Notes: generated by a model not told the origin, from the letters alone. A DNA stretch of 64,000 nt from Lumbricus terrestris (GCA_949752735.1 OX457037.1:68881755-68945754); one strand, 5' to 3'; shown: positions 10,365 through 25,866, counted from the stretch's first letter. Numbers and translations are program-made.

Positions 10365-13300
10365 CTACACGAAAATATATTATGACAAACCGCACCGTGT
10401 GTTTGTATGCAACATGAACAACAGGCCATAAATAATGTAGGACAAAAGACGCTAAATAAATAAGACTTGTGCTATAGATTAATAAAAGTGTAGGCCTAGA
10501 TGACTAGATAAGCGTTAGCTTCTTCTCTCCACGAGTCGATTCTCTTTGCTACAAGTACTGCTCTATTATCTACTGCCCTATGCATAACTTAATCTTTTCT
10601 GTTTATTTTCTCGTTTCATTCAATGTACTAAGATACTAAAGCATTGTGATAATAGTATGTTCATACTGAATCGATTCAATAAAATTTTGATTTGATTTGA
10701 TTTTGATTTGATACTGAACCGCAAGCGAAGCGATAATGCACACAGGCTTACACGATTAACTTATGTAGGCCAATATAATTAAACATATTTAGGTTACACA
10801 AATTGATAGTATGGCTAGGCCTACTTGTGGTTTAGTTAGTAGGCCACACCGCCACAGTCTGTTTATAACATTCGATCTTGGGATAAGATTCAAGGTCTAT
10901 TTATCAAGGATGGCGAAACTGTGAGCAACAATTAAGCTATTAGAAATAGGGCCTATATCAAGTGGCGGCGCCAGGATTTCAGATTGGGGGGGCTGAAATT
11001 TTTTCCATTTTCACTCGCCAAAATTTCTGACGACCTTGTTTTAGTCATTCCAAAATCGTCGAAATTTTCAGGGGGGTTTAGCCCCGAGTTGCCTTTTATA
11101 GGGATCTTAGCCCCTATCCTCCATAGCACCGCCACTGTGCCTATTGGACAAACAATGTAGGCTATCTCTGCCACAGATAAAAATATTTAAATGAAGGGAC
11201 ATAAATTTAAGTAAACGATGTTAATTATTCATTGTTAACAATAGTGTCGCAAAAGGTTCGTCAGCCACTCATTCACGTGAGTAGAGCAGGGAGGAGACCT
11301 GACCGACGACTCCAATAATATTATTGGAGCGTAGACTCGGAACCGACCTGAGCTGGCGAATCAAAGTCCACCGTGCCCACCTTCTCGTGTGGCGACCTGT
11401 TAGTAACCCCTGCGTATGGAGGGGTGAACGAACGGGCACGGATGGCAAAGGGGGGAAGGCAATGGCAAACCACCCCTTATCTTCTGCCAAGAAAAATTCA
11501 TGATGTATCCAAGAAGTATAGGCAACAAGAGAGAGGAGACACTGGAGAGGATACATCAAGAATGTCGCCAGAGCTTCAAGAGCTGACGGCACCAGGTGAC
11601 CAGATGAACAATAGTGTACAGACAGCTTAGACAATTATTCAAGAACGAGATATAGGCCTACTATGCCCTAATAGGAAATAGAACTAAATCCAAAAGGGAT
11701 AAGCTAAGTTTGTAGTTTAATTTCGCAATGACATGCATTTCGCGTTGAATTCTTGTTGAATAGAAGTCGGATTGATGAAAATTATTTGGTGGAAATTTTT
11801 TATCAAATAGAGGTTGTAGGCTAAGCTGTTGATGAAAAACAATTGTTTAAAAAAATAGGAAATTTATGGAAACGAATTCTCGCTGAAGCTGGATCGATTA
11901 AAGGATTCTTGCCAAAGTGGAAGTTATATAGATTGATAAAATTAATGACCACGCCGCCATGGACGAAAAGTTTACGACGCTAAACTACACGTTCGCCCCC
12001 GTACGTCACTAAATGTGCACGAATAACAACAGAGCATAAATGGCGGCCAAGCGAGATCTTTTTATGCAGGAATGCGCGCTCTCCGTGTTACAGGTCGATC
12101 GCACCATTCAATCGACTGCAATGTCTCTCAAGTTTAGGGGGAAGAGGTTGATGGAGACGCTATTCCAATTAACGAAATGGAAAGTAAATCCTACTTCTGG
12201 GTCGAATTCATCGGCGGATGTGATAGGAATTGTTCGTTTGTACTTTCGGTCTTAAAGAGTATAGAGGCCCTGGGGAAGGTGGAGCAAGCATATAGGAAAT
12301 GGAATGAACCGGGTAGGAAATGGACGAGGAACTGAAACGGAAGAGAAAGGGAATCGAAGGATAGGAAGTTGGAGCAGAAGGAAAGGAAGCGCAGAGACAG
12401 AACACAGGGATAGAGGATAAATAGGATGTGAGGAGGAAGGATATAGCGAGAAAGTGGAATTAATAGGAAGGGATAAAGCATGAGAGGGAAGAGAAGGAAG
12501 TCTACGAAAGTGAAGAGCATGCGTCGAATCATCAGTCGATCTGAAACGTCTGTTTGCTGCTCTTAGCGCCGATGATGCTGAGCGAGAGAAGATCGCAGAA
12601 GATGGAATGAGGAGATTAGAGCGGAAAGCACGAATCAAGGTCGTTTGGATCGATGAAGGGAAAGAGGCAGACGGAATTAATGAGGAAATGAGGAGGAGGG
12701 AAAAACGTCGATAGGAGATGGAAGAAGAAGAAGACAATATGGATGGACGACACAGCAAAAGAAGTCTCGCGAGTAGGATATATACCGTATAATACCGTTA
12801 ATACGGCCATTGCAATTGCAGGACTTTGCATATGTAGGCCTATATTGCATGTCTGGGTGACTATGTGTGTGCATGTAACAGTATGCGTGTATAATGTATA
12901 TAGGCCTATACGGTGTTCGGAAAAAACCGAACCTCTACTATTGCTGCAATGATTGATGTAAAAGTATTAATTTCGAAATGAAATTTTACAAGCTTATAGA
13001 CAATTTATATTTACACATCATGGCCAGATTTCATCAGAATATTTCAAACAGAACAAAAAGTTATGTCACTTTTAGAGAGTCCACCCACCGTTTTTTGACG
13101 ATTCAAAGACGTAACGCAGCAAAAAGTAGCAAAAACACGATTTTATTACGTCTCATCTCAAATAATTGTTGTCAAATAGCCTTCAGATTGCCAGTTGATC
13201 ATTATTATTACTATTTAAAAAGAAACAGGGTACCAGCGTAACTGCTCGTCACTGAGAAGTCACTTAGCAAGATGACAATCAAGTTGGTAAATAAGGGTTC

Positions 13301-15719
13301 TGTCAGATTATTAATTTTGTTATTAATCAATGCAATTCAAATTTTAAAAAAAGAAAATGGCCAAGGTGTCAATGACAGACTAAATGTGTATTCAGACACC
13401 TCTTGAGCAAGATCCTATGAGCAACGTCTACTCTCATAAACAGTGAGAGCAATAATAAAGAGTTGAGCTGAAAGTCAAGGGATTTGCCGTGAATGAAAGG
13501 AGATCGGCTCGATTGTTCTGGTTTCATTGAGAAAGCCAATGGCCCTAAATCTTCGGATTTGAACCCGATGGATTGATAATCAATTGCGGAGAGCTATGCT
13601 GAAGAAATAGCACAATCTGAAACCAAAACCAAGAGCGGTAAGAGAATTGATGGGCGCATTGGAGTTAACAAATTAGTCGTCAATGTAGTCGTCAATTTTG
13701 CGTCGCGTTATTGAATCGTAAAAAAACTGTGGGTGGCCTCACTAAAAATGATATAACTTTTGTTCTGTTTGAAATATTTTGATGAAATCTGGCCGTGATG
13801 TGTAAATATAAATTGTCTATAAGCCTGTAAAATTTTATTTCGAAATTCCTACTTTTACATCAATCATTGCGGCAATAGTAGAGGTTCGGTTTTTCCGAAC
13901 ACCGTGTAGATAAACATCATAGATCATCAGTATTGCAACATTACTGCTACTATATTACTACTGCTAAATATGGAGTCATATTGTGCTCAACCATGAACAA
14001 TGTAAGCTCATTATATATATAACATTTATATATATATATATATATATTATATATATTTATATATACATATAGTTATATACGTATATATATATTGTGTGTT
14101 TGTAAATACTGCAAAATCATTTACTCACTAAGTCCACTTACACAATCCAATATATACATATATAATTATTATTATAATATACAGTTATACACATCATTCA
14201 GATATTCGCACATAGCTGGCAATCAGTTCGTTGACAGCAGATGGACTGGAAAGCATTTAAAAGCAAAACAAAACAGACGGGACAATTAAGCTACAAGAAG
14301 ACAGAGACCGAGGGAAACAGACCAAAAACAGACAACAAGGGACGAGACACAGACGGAGGCAGACTTTCCTCGGATCTCTTGTCTGTTTATAGTCGTGTAC
14401 TCGTTCTTCTAGTTAAAATGGGATAGGCACACAGACAGTAAGACAGACAAACACAAACACGCAGACAGAGGTAGAGTGATCGAGACGGATACCTCTGCGT
14501 AGTCGTCTTCGTTCTTGAGATGTGCAGCGATGAACTTGACCGCATCGAGGGCTCTCTGCCTCTCCGGCGTCATCTCGAATCTCGTCGTTCTCTGAGGATC
14601 CTCGAACGTGGTCGACCCGGACCTCGGTCGCTCCTGACTGCTGATGTCCGGACAGGCAGACCTCCGTAGCCTCTGGTTGTAGGCCTTCTTGGCCCAGCGG
14701 TCGTCGTAGCTCGGCCTGGTCATGAGGAGGATCTTGGGCAGGACGTGGAGGAAGATGGATCGGACTCGGTTGGACATCGGGTGTGTCCTCGGGGAACGGA
14801 AGTTCCAGTTGATGATGACGACGGTGATGACGATCGTGAAGATGTTCATGATGAAGGTGAAGAGGAGATAGCGGGCGATCAGAGGGATGTTGATGGACGT
14901 TGGAGGGAGGATCTTGGAGACGAGGAGGAGGAAGACGATGAGAGCGAGAAGGATGGAGATGCACATCGTCATCTTCTCACCAGCATCAGCAGGCAGGTAG
15001 AAGACGCAGACGCTGAGGAAGGAGATGAGCACGCACGGGATGATCAGGTTCACCTGCAAATTTGCATCTGTTGCCCGTCTCAATTTGTTCTTATTATTCT
15101 TACCTGTAAATTTAACTAATTACTATTCTAAATTGTTGGATGTGCCTATTCTACCCCCAACATCAATGTCTTTGTATGCTAATGAAGCCTATGGCTCATT
15201 GTCTCAATAATTATTATGAGCGTCATGAACTCATGATTAAGACATCTCGACGCGACTTGGTCAGCAGATAATCTGAGCATTCATCCACACCATTCTCTTT
15301 TATTGCGGTTTGATGTCAGGTCGGGAGCGCCTCTGAGGAGTTCTCTTGAAGGGACGCTATATAAATGTACAATTACAATTACAATTACACCATCTATTGG
15401 CGGGAATCCATTGATTGGTTCTACACGCTTGCGTGTGCCTGCCACTGGTAACTCTTTCAGCTCATTGTGTATACATTGCTTTGCTAACTGATGTAATCAT
15501 TCGTTGTAACGACATTAAATTCTAGCATCATTTTATTCACCGGTGCAGAGAGCGCCTCTGAATAGTTATTCTAACAGGCGCTACATAAATTCTCATAATG
15601 AATATTCGTGTTCTCTTCTTTTGAATTCCATTTGATCAATGCACCACGAGAGAAAAATCGTTACGGAGGATAACCTTGATGTGTGCGTGCGTGTGTCTGT
15701 GCGTGAGTGTGCGTGTGCG

Positions 15720-15755
<36 letters not shown>

Positions 15756-18700
15756 TCGCGCGCGTGTACGTGCGTGCGTATCAGTATTCAATGATCTGAA
15801 TGTGGTTGATATCTGACCGTGTAGAAGAGCGTCTTTCGTCGAATGCGAAGTGTGAATGTGATCTGTGCTTTGTGGTGACCCTCTCCGACGTCAAACGTGT
15901 AGTTGTAGATCCCTGGACATGCGATGATGTCCCATGTTCCACTGTTGATGTAGTCGCTGATGTCGACCTTCTCCTGTCCCTCGTACCAACTCAACGACAC
16001 CTGCGACATACACGTGCAGACCATGAGATCACTGCAGCGCTATAGAAATACCCAATGTGTAAATGATACATGTACATTACAAATGCATTGCAATACGTAA
16101 ACAATGCTTGCTGCATAGGATACGATCAGACTATTATAGAGTCAATAAGCGGGGATCAAATATTCGAAGAAATGTGCGGCTACAAGAAAAAGTTATAGTT
16201 ATCAGTTCTATAGATCATTGCATGCTCCTGACAAAACTCTGCATGCTTACCTGGTACACCATAATAGCCAAAAGTTATTGTAGAACTCACCCAGAAAAGA
16301 GGCCACGGTTCAACTGTCTTAAAACTAGAATGGAGTCTCCACTGACGGTCTCTCGCAGACATGCATGCTCGGTCGCTCATCTTCGATGTGATGTACAGAA
16401 GAGACTCTACTAATGCTTAGTGCTTAACGGAGTCCATGGATGAGTATGGATGTCTGCTCTAATACGTGAGCATGTCTGTCTCTAGAAATGATTGCGCCTG
16501 TCCTGACAGACTTTGGAAAATGCTTTGATTAGATGACGGGTGCATATAAAATCGAGTTTGTCGCTTGACTGATGGCCGTGATGGGGAAGGAAGTCTGTCC
16601 AGAGCTTAATCCATATTGACGGTTAATTGTGACTATAGGCCTGCACTGTCATAGGCTACAGCATACAGAATCAGGCAAACCTATAATTTATTACATAGCA
16701 TGCACTGGTGTGCAATATCAAAGGCAATGATTAATTAATATGATTTCATACGACGATTAATACATTCAAAGACATGATTTCAAAGGCAATGAACAGCAAG
16801 CAATTATCTAAAGGCAAAACTTTATTAATTTCTTGGTCCTTACTAAAGCATTTGATACTGTCGATCTCCATATTCTTCTAGCATAACTCGTTAGAAATTA
16901 GTGCTTTATTCTTTAGGAGTTATCCTAATTCACCGCACTCAACAGGACCTGGTAGGCCTACTACCAATCTTCAACACATAGGCTCGTAATTACATGGACC
17001 TCTTTAATTTTTTTTATATTGACAACTCCCCCCACTAGGCTGCTCCTCGTTGCTTCGTTACAATATTCCAATTGCTGATCATGACTCCAATGCTTTCTTA
17101 TCCTATGCAACTTATTTATGACCAGCCTGCAGGTCCAGCAATGAGAAGCTAGCCAAGGTAAGTGATTGGTTTAAAGTAGGGCTGTTGATTTAATCGCGTT
17201 AACGCGTGCAATTAACGCGTTAAAAAAAGTTGCGATTACAAATTTTAACGCGTTAATTAAATCTGATTAAAATGGAATCAGGCATAAAAACTCGTTTTAG
17301 ACGGAAGGCTCATACTTAACGTTCTTTGGCAAATATTCCAAAAAAGAATTTGAGTATTAGTCCTATCGTAGCAATTCGTCGCTCAATTATCGCCTGCATG
17401 CGAACCAACTTGTGCATTTAACGCTAGCGACGAGCCGTCGACATCGGTCGCATCGCATCGTCCACTATATAAGGTTGTTTTCTCACCCCTTCAGACTACG
17501 TTGGTTGAACTCCAGGAGATGACCAATTGATTTCAGATTTCAAATGATAAATGTTTACAGAAGGACAACTGAGACGAGGTTTGGCAAGAACTGCAACCTC
17601 TTGTGAAAAATTAAGACTAAATAATGAGGTTCAATAGTTAGACTTAATATTGTCAATTAACAAGAGCATGCCTTGACCTGGCCAGTGTAAAGAAACTGGT
17701 CTGCCAATAGGCTACAATTAGCTGAATAAATAATTAATTTCGATAGTCAGAAAACGGTTGTCTAATTTCACATTTAGGCCTATATCATTTTAATCAAATG
17801 TGGCTCAAATGAAAAATTAACAGATTTTGAGCAGTTGACTAATCTGAACAGTGTTTCCATTCTGTCTGTCATACAAAACTGTTCAATAAACTAAATACAG
17901 AAATTCAATAGGCCTAAGCCAAAGGTTATTGAATATGTTTGCAATAGACAGAATGCATTCAGTCATTAAAATGTTATGCTTCAGGGGTCATTATAAAATA
18001 GTAAGATTAACATAATTGAAAGAAATGTATTGCGATTAATTTGCAGTTAATTGCGATTAAAACAATTAATCGTGCGATTAATTTCGATTAAAATTTTTAA
18101 TCGAACAGCCCTAGTTTAAAGCAAGAACCATCCCTAATTAACCTCTCAATGCAAAGATGGCTTTTGCATACACCCACACCGCCCACTGCAGGGCCTGTAG
18201 GTCATGCAGATACATTTCAGAATTCAGATTGATCTTCAGTAGTCTCAGTTTCACGACACTATAAATATTATGTGTGATAGCAATGAGCATTAGCGTCACC
18301 CTCCTCCTTTATTCAAACGTTGGACTGGCACTGCAAGAGAACAAGCTGTGGAGGATTGCTCTATACATTTGATAGTGGTCATATTAATGGCATGTAGAGT
18401 ACGTGATGGTGAATCATGCAAGACGGTATGTGGTTATACTTAGTCTTTGTCTTGATTATACTCAGACGCTTCTTAATTGGTATTCACTCACTAGTATCTG
18501 GTCTGATAGACACCCTTTTAAACTAGAGGCCATAAAAACCGGGCTCCGCATAAAAACGGGGCTCTGGAGTCATGCAAGATGCGGTCTATACGCTTGGGAG
18601 AGAGAGAAATAAGGGATTGGCGAAATCGTGTTGCGTGTCGCACGCTCTCCGAAGCTGTCGTCTTTTATGGTCGATGGTCCTCGGTTCCATCTTCTTCGTT

Positions 18701-19010
18701 GGCTGGGATGACATTAGGAGAAGAATTGAAGTCAATAGACGAAGCGATGAAGAAGAGGAAGGAGGAGGAGGAGGAGGAGGAGAAGAAGAAGGAGGAGGAG
18801 GCGGAGGAGGAGAAGAAGAAGGAGGACGAGGAGAAGAAGGAAGAGGTGAAGATAGAGAAGGGATTTGGACGTCATGAAATGACGAAACCAACAAATGATT
18901 CGATGCCATACACCAACAATGACCCATCACGAAACCATAACACACGCAACCTAAATTATAGACTGATTCGTGCATATACATGTATATATATATATATATA
19001 AAGACATGGG

Positions 19011-19044
<34 letters not shown>

Positions 19045-20054
19045 AAGTAGGAATAGAGAGACAGACAGAGAGACAGATATTGGGAGATAGGAAGAAGAAG
19101 AAGAGAAGAAAGGAAGAGGAGGAGGAGCAGGAGCAGGAGCACGAGGAGGAGGAGGAGCAAGAGGAGGAGGAGGTAGAGGAGGAGCAGAAGCAGTCCATTA
19201 AAGCCATCTTGAAAGGCAGCCATAGGGTCTGTATAGTGTATAGTATTAGACATAAACGACTTCATTTCTCAACCTCGGCATATGAGAGCGATATTAAGTG
19301 TCCAGCCCTTCCCGCTGACATAGTGCGTTGCTCATATTATAATATTATACCGGTACAACGGGTACATAGAAGAAATATTGCTGTGGAATTTAATATGTGA
19401 ATTTCGTATGACGCAATTTGGTTTTATGTCTCACTACGCGCTGAACAGCTGCAGACGCCAATGAAGAACATAATATTATAATTATTAGCACATGCTTACA
19501 TTGCTTAGGCCTACATAAATATGGCTTATATTCAAGCATTCACATAGTGTCACGCATATATACATATCACATATTATAATTATATTATATATTATATATA
19601 GTGATGCGCTGTGGATATTCTAGCACCAAATGATCGATGTTCACCTCTGCACAGATTTTGCATAGTGCTATATATATTATATAATTATACATATTACATA
19701 TAATATATATACATAAGAATTCGCGTGGAACAGAGGCTGATTGGGGATAAAGTGAGGCATAGAGACTGCTGTGGGCGCATTTAATTGCTGAGGCAGAGAC
19801 GGTGATGAGACAACAGCTGAGGGATGGAGACAGACAATAAAACAATTGTGATGACATCAGCAACAACAATAAAAGACATCAAAGAAGATATCCATCTACA
19901 TTCTACAGCCAATCATCCATCCATTCTTCCATCCAACCGCAGTACAAGACATCAAAGAAGACATCCTCACCAAGAATCATCCAGGCATCCATCCAGTCAT
20001 CCATCCATCCATCCGCTCATAAATCAATCAATCAATCAATCAATCGATCAATCG

Positions 20055-20086
<32 letters not shown>

Positions 20087-23000
20087 CTTATTATAATAAA
20101 TTGATCCAGAGACATTGAAATCGGCATTGCTTGCACGGAAGATGGGATACAAATACAATCACTCACCCAAAAACCCTGATTAATTTTAGTAACCTATTTA
20201 TCTTAGAAGCAATAAGATGCCACCAAAATCATAGTTATGCAACACATATCCGTGGGTTTAAATGTGAATGAATAAACAGTGAAATTAACCAAAGAATGAG
20301 AAACATCATACGTAGGTCTATCCGGTGATTCCAGCCTAACATAATAGCACAAACATAAACAATAACACAAACACAAACATGATTCGTGTCCACTGTCCAG
20401 TCTATGTGTATATATAAAATATCATATATTCACAAATGATGTTATACTCTGTAGTCTGTATCATCCGCCTATCCAACCAAACGGAAAGAATGAGTCAGAC
20501 GTGAACAGAAAGCCACACATACACACATCCAATCTTGAAGGGACGCTATAACAAGTGCACATACATATACATGAGACAACAGCTGAGTGATGGAGACAGA
20601 CAATAAAACAATTGTGATGACATCATAGGCCGACATCCAAAGAGAGTAAATAATTATGTCATACTTGGTCTCCATTGAATGTCCAAGATCCGAACTTCAT
20701 GTGACACTGTTGCTGATCGAATGGAAAATACTTGACGTCGATTGGACAGGACGTCTTGTAGATGGCCGGTGGTATCCAAAGCACCTCACCCGTGTGATAG
20801 ATGACAACGTTCGGCTTGTACGACACCTCGTACTTGCCATCAGCACTGCACGCATGACACATATGTGTATGACACTCGCATGACACACATGCATGACACA
20901 CACGCATGACACACATGCATGACACACATGCATGACACACGCATGACACACATGCATGACACACATGCATGATGCACACGCATGACACACATGCATCACA
21001 CACACATGACACATATGCAGTGCAAAATAAATGCGAAGGCCTACATAGACCTAATAATAATTATTATGTCAATCGCACTATCACTGCCATCTATGGTCCA
21101 GTGTTTAGTCTCTTGGGTTTTTAAATTTTCCCAAGGTATGAATTTCCCACCGGAAAAATCACGAGGTGTTGTATAGGCCTACATGTAAATCGTACGTTCC
21201 ATTTCCCCAGAAAAACTAAATGTAGAACAATTCCACCACCCCCAGGTCTTGTGTACATGCATAGGTTACACGGAATGCAGAAAGAAAGACTTTAAAAGCT
21301 CATCAGTTTTTTTAGTTGCAAAAATGGCATAACCTATTTTTCTGAGCTTTTACCGAAACACTAAAAAAAGTCGCAGAAAACAATGACTGATCACATGGTG
21401 ACGTCGGTGGTGACGTCGGTGGTGACGTCGGTGGTGACGTCGGTGGTGACGTCGGTGGTGACGTCGGTGGTGACGTCGGTGGTGACGTCGGTGGTGACGT
21501 CGGTGGTGACGTCGGTGGTGACGTCGGTGGCTAAGCGCGGCCGCTTGTCGTCCGTCAAAAGCAGACATTTTCCCGTTCCCGCCCAGAAACCCGAATTTGC
21601 CCTCTCTCCCCAAGCGGGAGACGAGATCAAACACTGTCTAGGCTATATAATGTCTATGGTCACTGTGTGTGAAAAGCTTATGTCAAAAATGTTGACTATA
21701 GGTATTTATATTTTCACAACAATAATAGTCTATGCCTAAATGCGTAGGCCTATACGCTATATATGCTGCGTTTATACGTTTTACACGTGGCTGAAATCTA
21801 AAGTAGGTTTCTTGAAAAGTGCCATGCAACGTTTGAAATGAATGCAATGAATGACTTCAAAGATCGTAATCGTAATACAGTAGACTCCTAACTTCTCAAG
21901 CGCTATAGGCCTACGTAGGCTGTGTTGATAGACTGTGTATGTATACAATGCTGTTGCTGATGACTTCAGTTCAGTTGAAATCAGTTGCAAAGCAGGTGCA
22001 TGGAAGTATATTGAAATAGCTTACTTATTGAAGAGTACGATGTCTGGCTTCCAGACTTTGTCAGGTGGCATTCGAATGACTGTGATTCCACCATAGTCTG
22101 ATGGACTCCACTGCAACTGATAGTCGAACCATAACTAAAAAACACAGAGAAGCAAACAAGTGGATAAGTGAACGAACGAATAGGTTATTTTATTAAATGC
22201 GAAATTAGATCAATGATTATATCGATAAGATGATTAAATAACATTTTAGAGTTTGGAATACTTCAGCAATTGAATGAATAGTCTAACTAACTGTGTCAAA
22301 GATGGCAGAAGTTCTATAGTGAATGAATAAGCAGTCAGTGCTCCGACGTTTAGAACTTAGGAACACCATTAGTGCTACAGTAGCCTGCATGCTTAATCAT
22401 GTTGCTCATAATCAAGGTTTTTTTGCCTGCTACCATTTTATCCGGTTCAATTCTCTACTAATCACTCTGCTAGCTACCGCGGTAGTTCTTAGTTCTTACA
22501 GATCAAAATTATGCCGACAGTTTTCGGAATAATTGCAGGGTTTCTCTTAAGGAAATTTCAGAACTGCACACTGTGCACCTTCATTCATTCATTCATTCAT
22601 TCATTCATTCATTCATTCATTCATTCATTCATTCATTCATTCATTAAATGCATTTATATAGCGCCTCTTGATCTACAGATCAAAATAATTTGCCGACTAT
22701 ATTTTCGGAACAATTGAGGGTTTCGGAATTATTGCAGGGTTTCTTTAAAGGAAATTTCATAACTGCATACTTCTGGGGTCTACTCAGAGGCGCTCCCAAC
22801 CTCAGTGCGGTCGAATAAAACTGTCTTAGGATGAGACAGAAAAGTCTGAGAAGGATTTTTAGAAAGGGAGCAGAGTGTTCCAGGTTGAGGGTCCTACCAC
22901 CGAGAAAGCACGGTTCTGGATAGTGGAAGTGCGAGCAAAAGGGACTGAAAGCAGACTTTGTTCAGTCGAACGAATGGAGCGGAAATGACGAGCACTAAGA

Positions 23001-25822
23001 ATATAATGGTGACCAAGATAACGAAGTCGTTCTATAGCCTAATAGGTGCTGCTTGCCCATATATAGGCTAATATTGATGACCGCCTCACGTAGTCAGTTG
23101 AGGACCAGTTCTTATCGATGTATTACATTATATCGCTATTATTGTGCATCAATATTATAATAATCCTATAGATGTAGAATAATGTACTCAGTGTTCTGCC
23201 TCCGTCTAACTATAAGCCTATAGTTGTAGCCTAGTCCGTAACCTATGAGGGGACTTCATTTGGGTGCATCGAGTAAGGCGACCAATAATGAAGTCCTTTA
23301 TTTCACTGAATACAAAGCCCTGACAGAGTAGGCCTACTCTTATTTCCACAGCTGCGTCATAGCCCACTTTGAAAACAATGTAATTATTAATCGCCGTCAA
23401 AGATATAAAAGACTTAGCCTAATAAATTATTTATTTCTGACAATGTAAGATTTGCTTCGAATGCGTCATAGTTCGTATCATCCTCGGGTCTTGTGTCGCT
23501 CTGTCAAATTAAGTTCAGGCTTCAGCGGCGTATACAAGGGGGTTTAGGGGATTAAACGCCCCCATTGGCTGAGGAAAAATTTTGTTAAAAGGTTATTTAT
23601 CCATTTAAATAAGGAAAGACAATTGTTTGCAGTAACAATTATTGTTTTTCTTACTTTATTCTCTTTGTTACCTTACTCCGTATTTATTTAGGCCTACTGT
23701 AATACTGTTGGGTTGGTGCCAGGAAGGGCATCCGGCCGGGCCATAACCCCCCTCCCCTCAAACATAAATTCCTGGCTACGCCACTGCCAGACATCAACGA
23801 AATTTGGCGGATCCGACAGTCAACTGAAACTGTTTCATCGTGAAGCCATCTGCCTTACAATGGGCTAGGCCTACATATTCTTAAGAGTCCATATTAAGAA
23901 CTTTGTTATTGTTGCTCTGTGTCTATTGTCTGTCGATTAGTCGTCCATGTCCAAGATTGTATCTATAGAATCTTTTAGTCAGAGGAACATAGATCCGGAC
24001 AGAGGTTAGCGACAATAATTATTATTTAGTTATTTACTTACCTATTTATTTTTTATTATTAATGTTAAACTAATAACGCGCTCAAGGTCAGTTACTAATA
24101 ATAATCAGAGAAAGCCCAAGAGACAATTTATTCAGTCTCTATCGCGGAGTCCACACGGTAGATGCGAACCCTCAATCGTTAGATTATATTATTATATCGC
24201 GACCAAAGTGTTGCTGAATGAAGCACTGTGTCTTTATCGTGTGCACTATGCAGGCCTACATTGTATAGCGGTAGTGTGCTCTGAATTGAAAATAATGAAC
24301 CATATTATTTTGTGTTGTTTTTGAATTTAAAGACTTCCAGCTTCTCAGAGAAATGAAAGTTTACTATTCTCTACTGATTGTGGCGATTTCTGCCAATGGC
24401 GTAATCTATGCGTCAAACATTGCTAAAGGATTTGTTGTCGATGAAACTGAGGATGATGGCCTGGAGCTTCACCGAGGTATAGCTTACGATTCCTACTCAA
24501 TTTCTTGTCAATTTCTTTATGCACTCTTCGAAGCAAATGGATAGAAGTCACATTTAGGCATGGTTAGTCTTTTTGGAGGTCACAGAATATTGATTAGACT
24601 ACTAAAGGCAAACAAGCTGATCTTGTCGTTCTAAAATGACTTTTACTGCTATTACTCAACTAGTAGGCTAATAATGGCGACGGTGGAAATGTGCGGAACA
24701 GAATAAGCAAAATAGAAATGAAAACTAAAAGTAGCACCACCAACTTTAAAAAATAACCTAATTGGCTCAGTCACTGCAAATCTACAATGTCATGTCTGCG
24801 GGCACCAAATCAAAAGATTCCAAAACCAGTGCAAGTCCCAAGTCTGGATAAAGAAGGAGGGCGTCGCTATAATTATGATCTTCGTCATCAAACAGTGACG
24901 TTAGGTTCCAACTACCAACTAACTAACTATAACTAATTAACTAACTATAGCTAACTAACTAACTAACTGACCGACTGACTGACTAACCAGTGTTTAATCT
25001 AGTCCCCATCCTCGGGGGGGGGAATTCAGGTTTCTGGGGGGGGGGGGCAATTGAGCGTCCGAATTACGCTCGTGAGGCGCGTAGCACCGAGACCGGGAGG
25101 GGGAGGGGTATGGGGAGGGGGTGTGCCCTCCCCATCAGAAACTTTTAGAATTTCCACATTGCAATGGCAGCATTTTAAGGTGTCATACTTTTCAGCGCTT
25201 ATAAGAGTGGCCTAAGACTTGAATAAATATATGCATTATGCAATGCTTTAAAAAATATTTGTGGGAGTTTCCACACTGTAATGGTACCTTTTGAAGATGT
25301 CATTTTTTTAAAATAACTCCATTATTTCAGTACTGATAAACTGATAAAAAGTGATTTAGGATTTCAATATAATATATATTTTATATATTATGTATAATTA
25401 TAATTACAATAAAAATATCTTTATGTATCGAGTTCCGCAGCTCAGTTCTGCTGTTGCTGGGTTATTGTAATGAATAACTCCAGATGTGAATATAAAAGTA
25501 TATAAGCTGACTTTTCATCACTATGATCAGCTTATCCCTGTTTTCCAAAATGGTCATGAATTACTGACCAAGATACACTTTCCGAAATCATATTTAATGG
25601 TACACAAATCACCAAAGAACTAATAAACTACCGGTACCAAAATCGGGAAGCCACATGTAGTAATGATATTGCTTTACTAGGTGTTCAAATATGACCAAAA
25701 CATTTTGAAATTTGACAGTTTAAAATTCGAAGAATAGCTCTGGAGAGAAGCAATTCAGCTGTACAAAAATAGTATTTGTACAAATATTAACAGTAAGTCA
25801 TACTCATTTTAGCAGGATTGTG

Positions 25823-25866
<44 letters not shown>

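Noticed and set aside
11373..11630. 85-codon plus frame and overlapping 121-codon minus frame
   Set aside because: Resembles the non-coding end of a retroelement; not supported as a gene.
12191..12831. Several Ser/Pro/Leu-rich minus frames
   Set aside because: Complement of a purine-rich low-complexity tract. The frames at 32743-33135, 41015-41644 and 50578-51135 are rejected for the same reason.
14745..15119. Acidic 124-codon plus-strand frame
   Set aside because: It is the antisense shadow of nAChR exon 7.
16180..16380. Minus frame with a GTAAGC donor-like site at its end, near nAChR exon 6
   Set aside because: Exons 5 and 6 join in phase without it, and the peptide has no counterpart in the receptor family.
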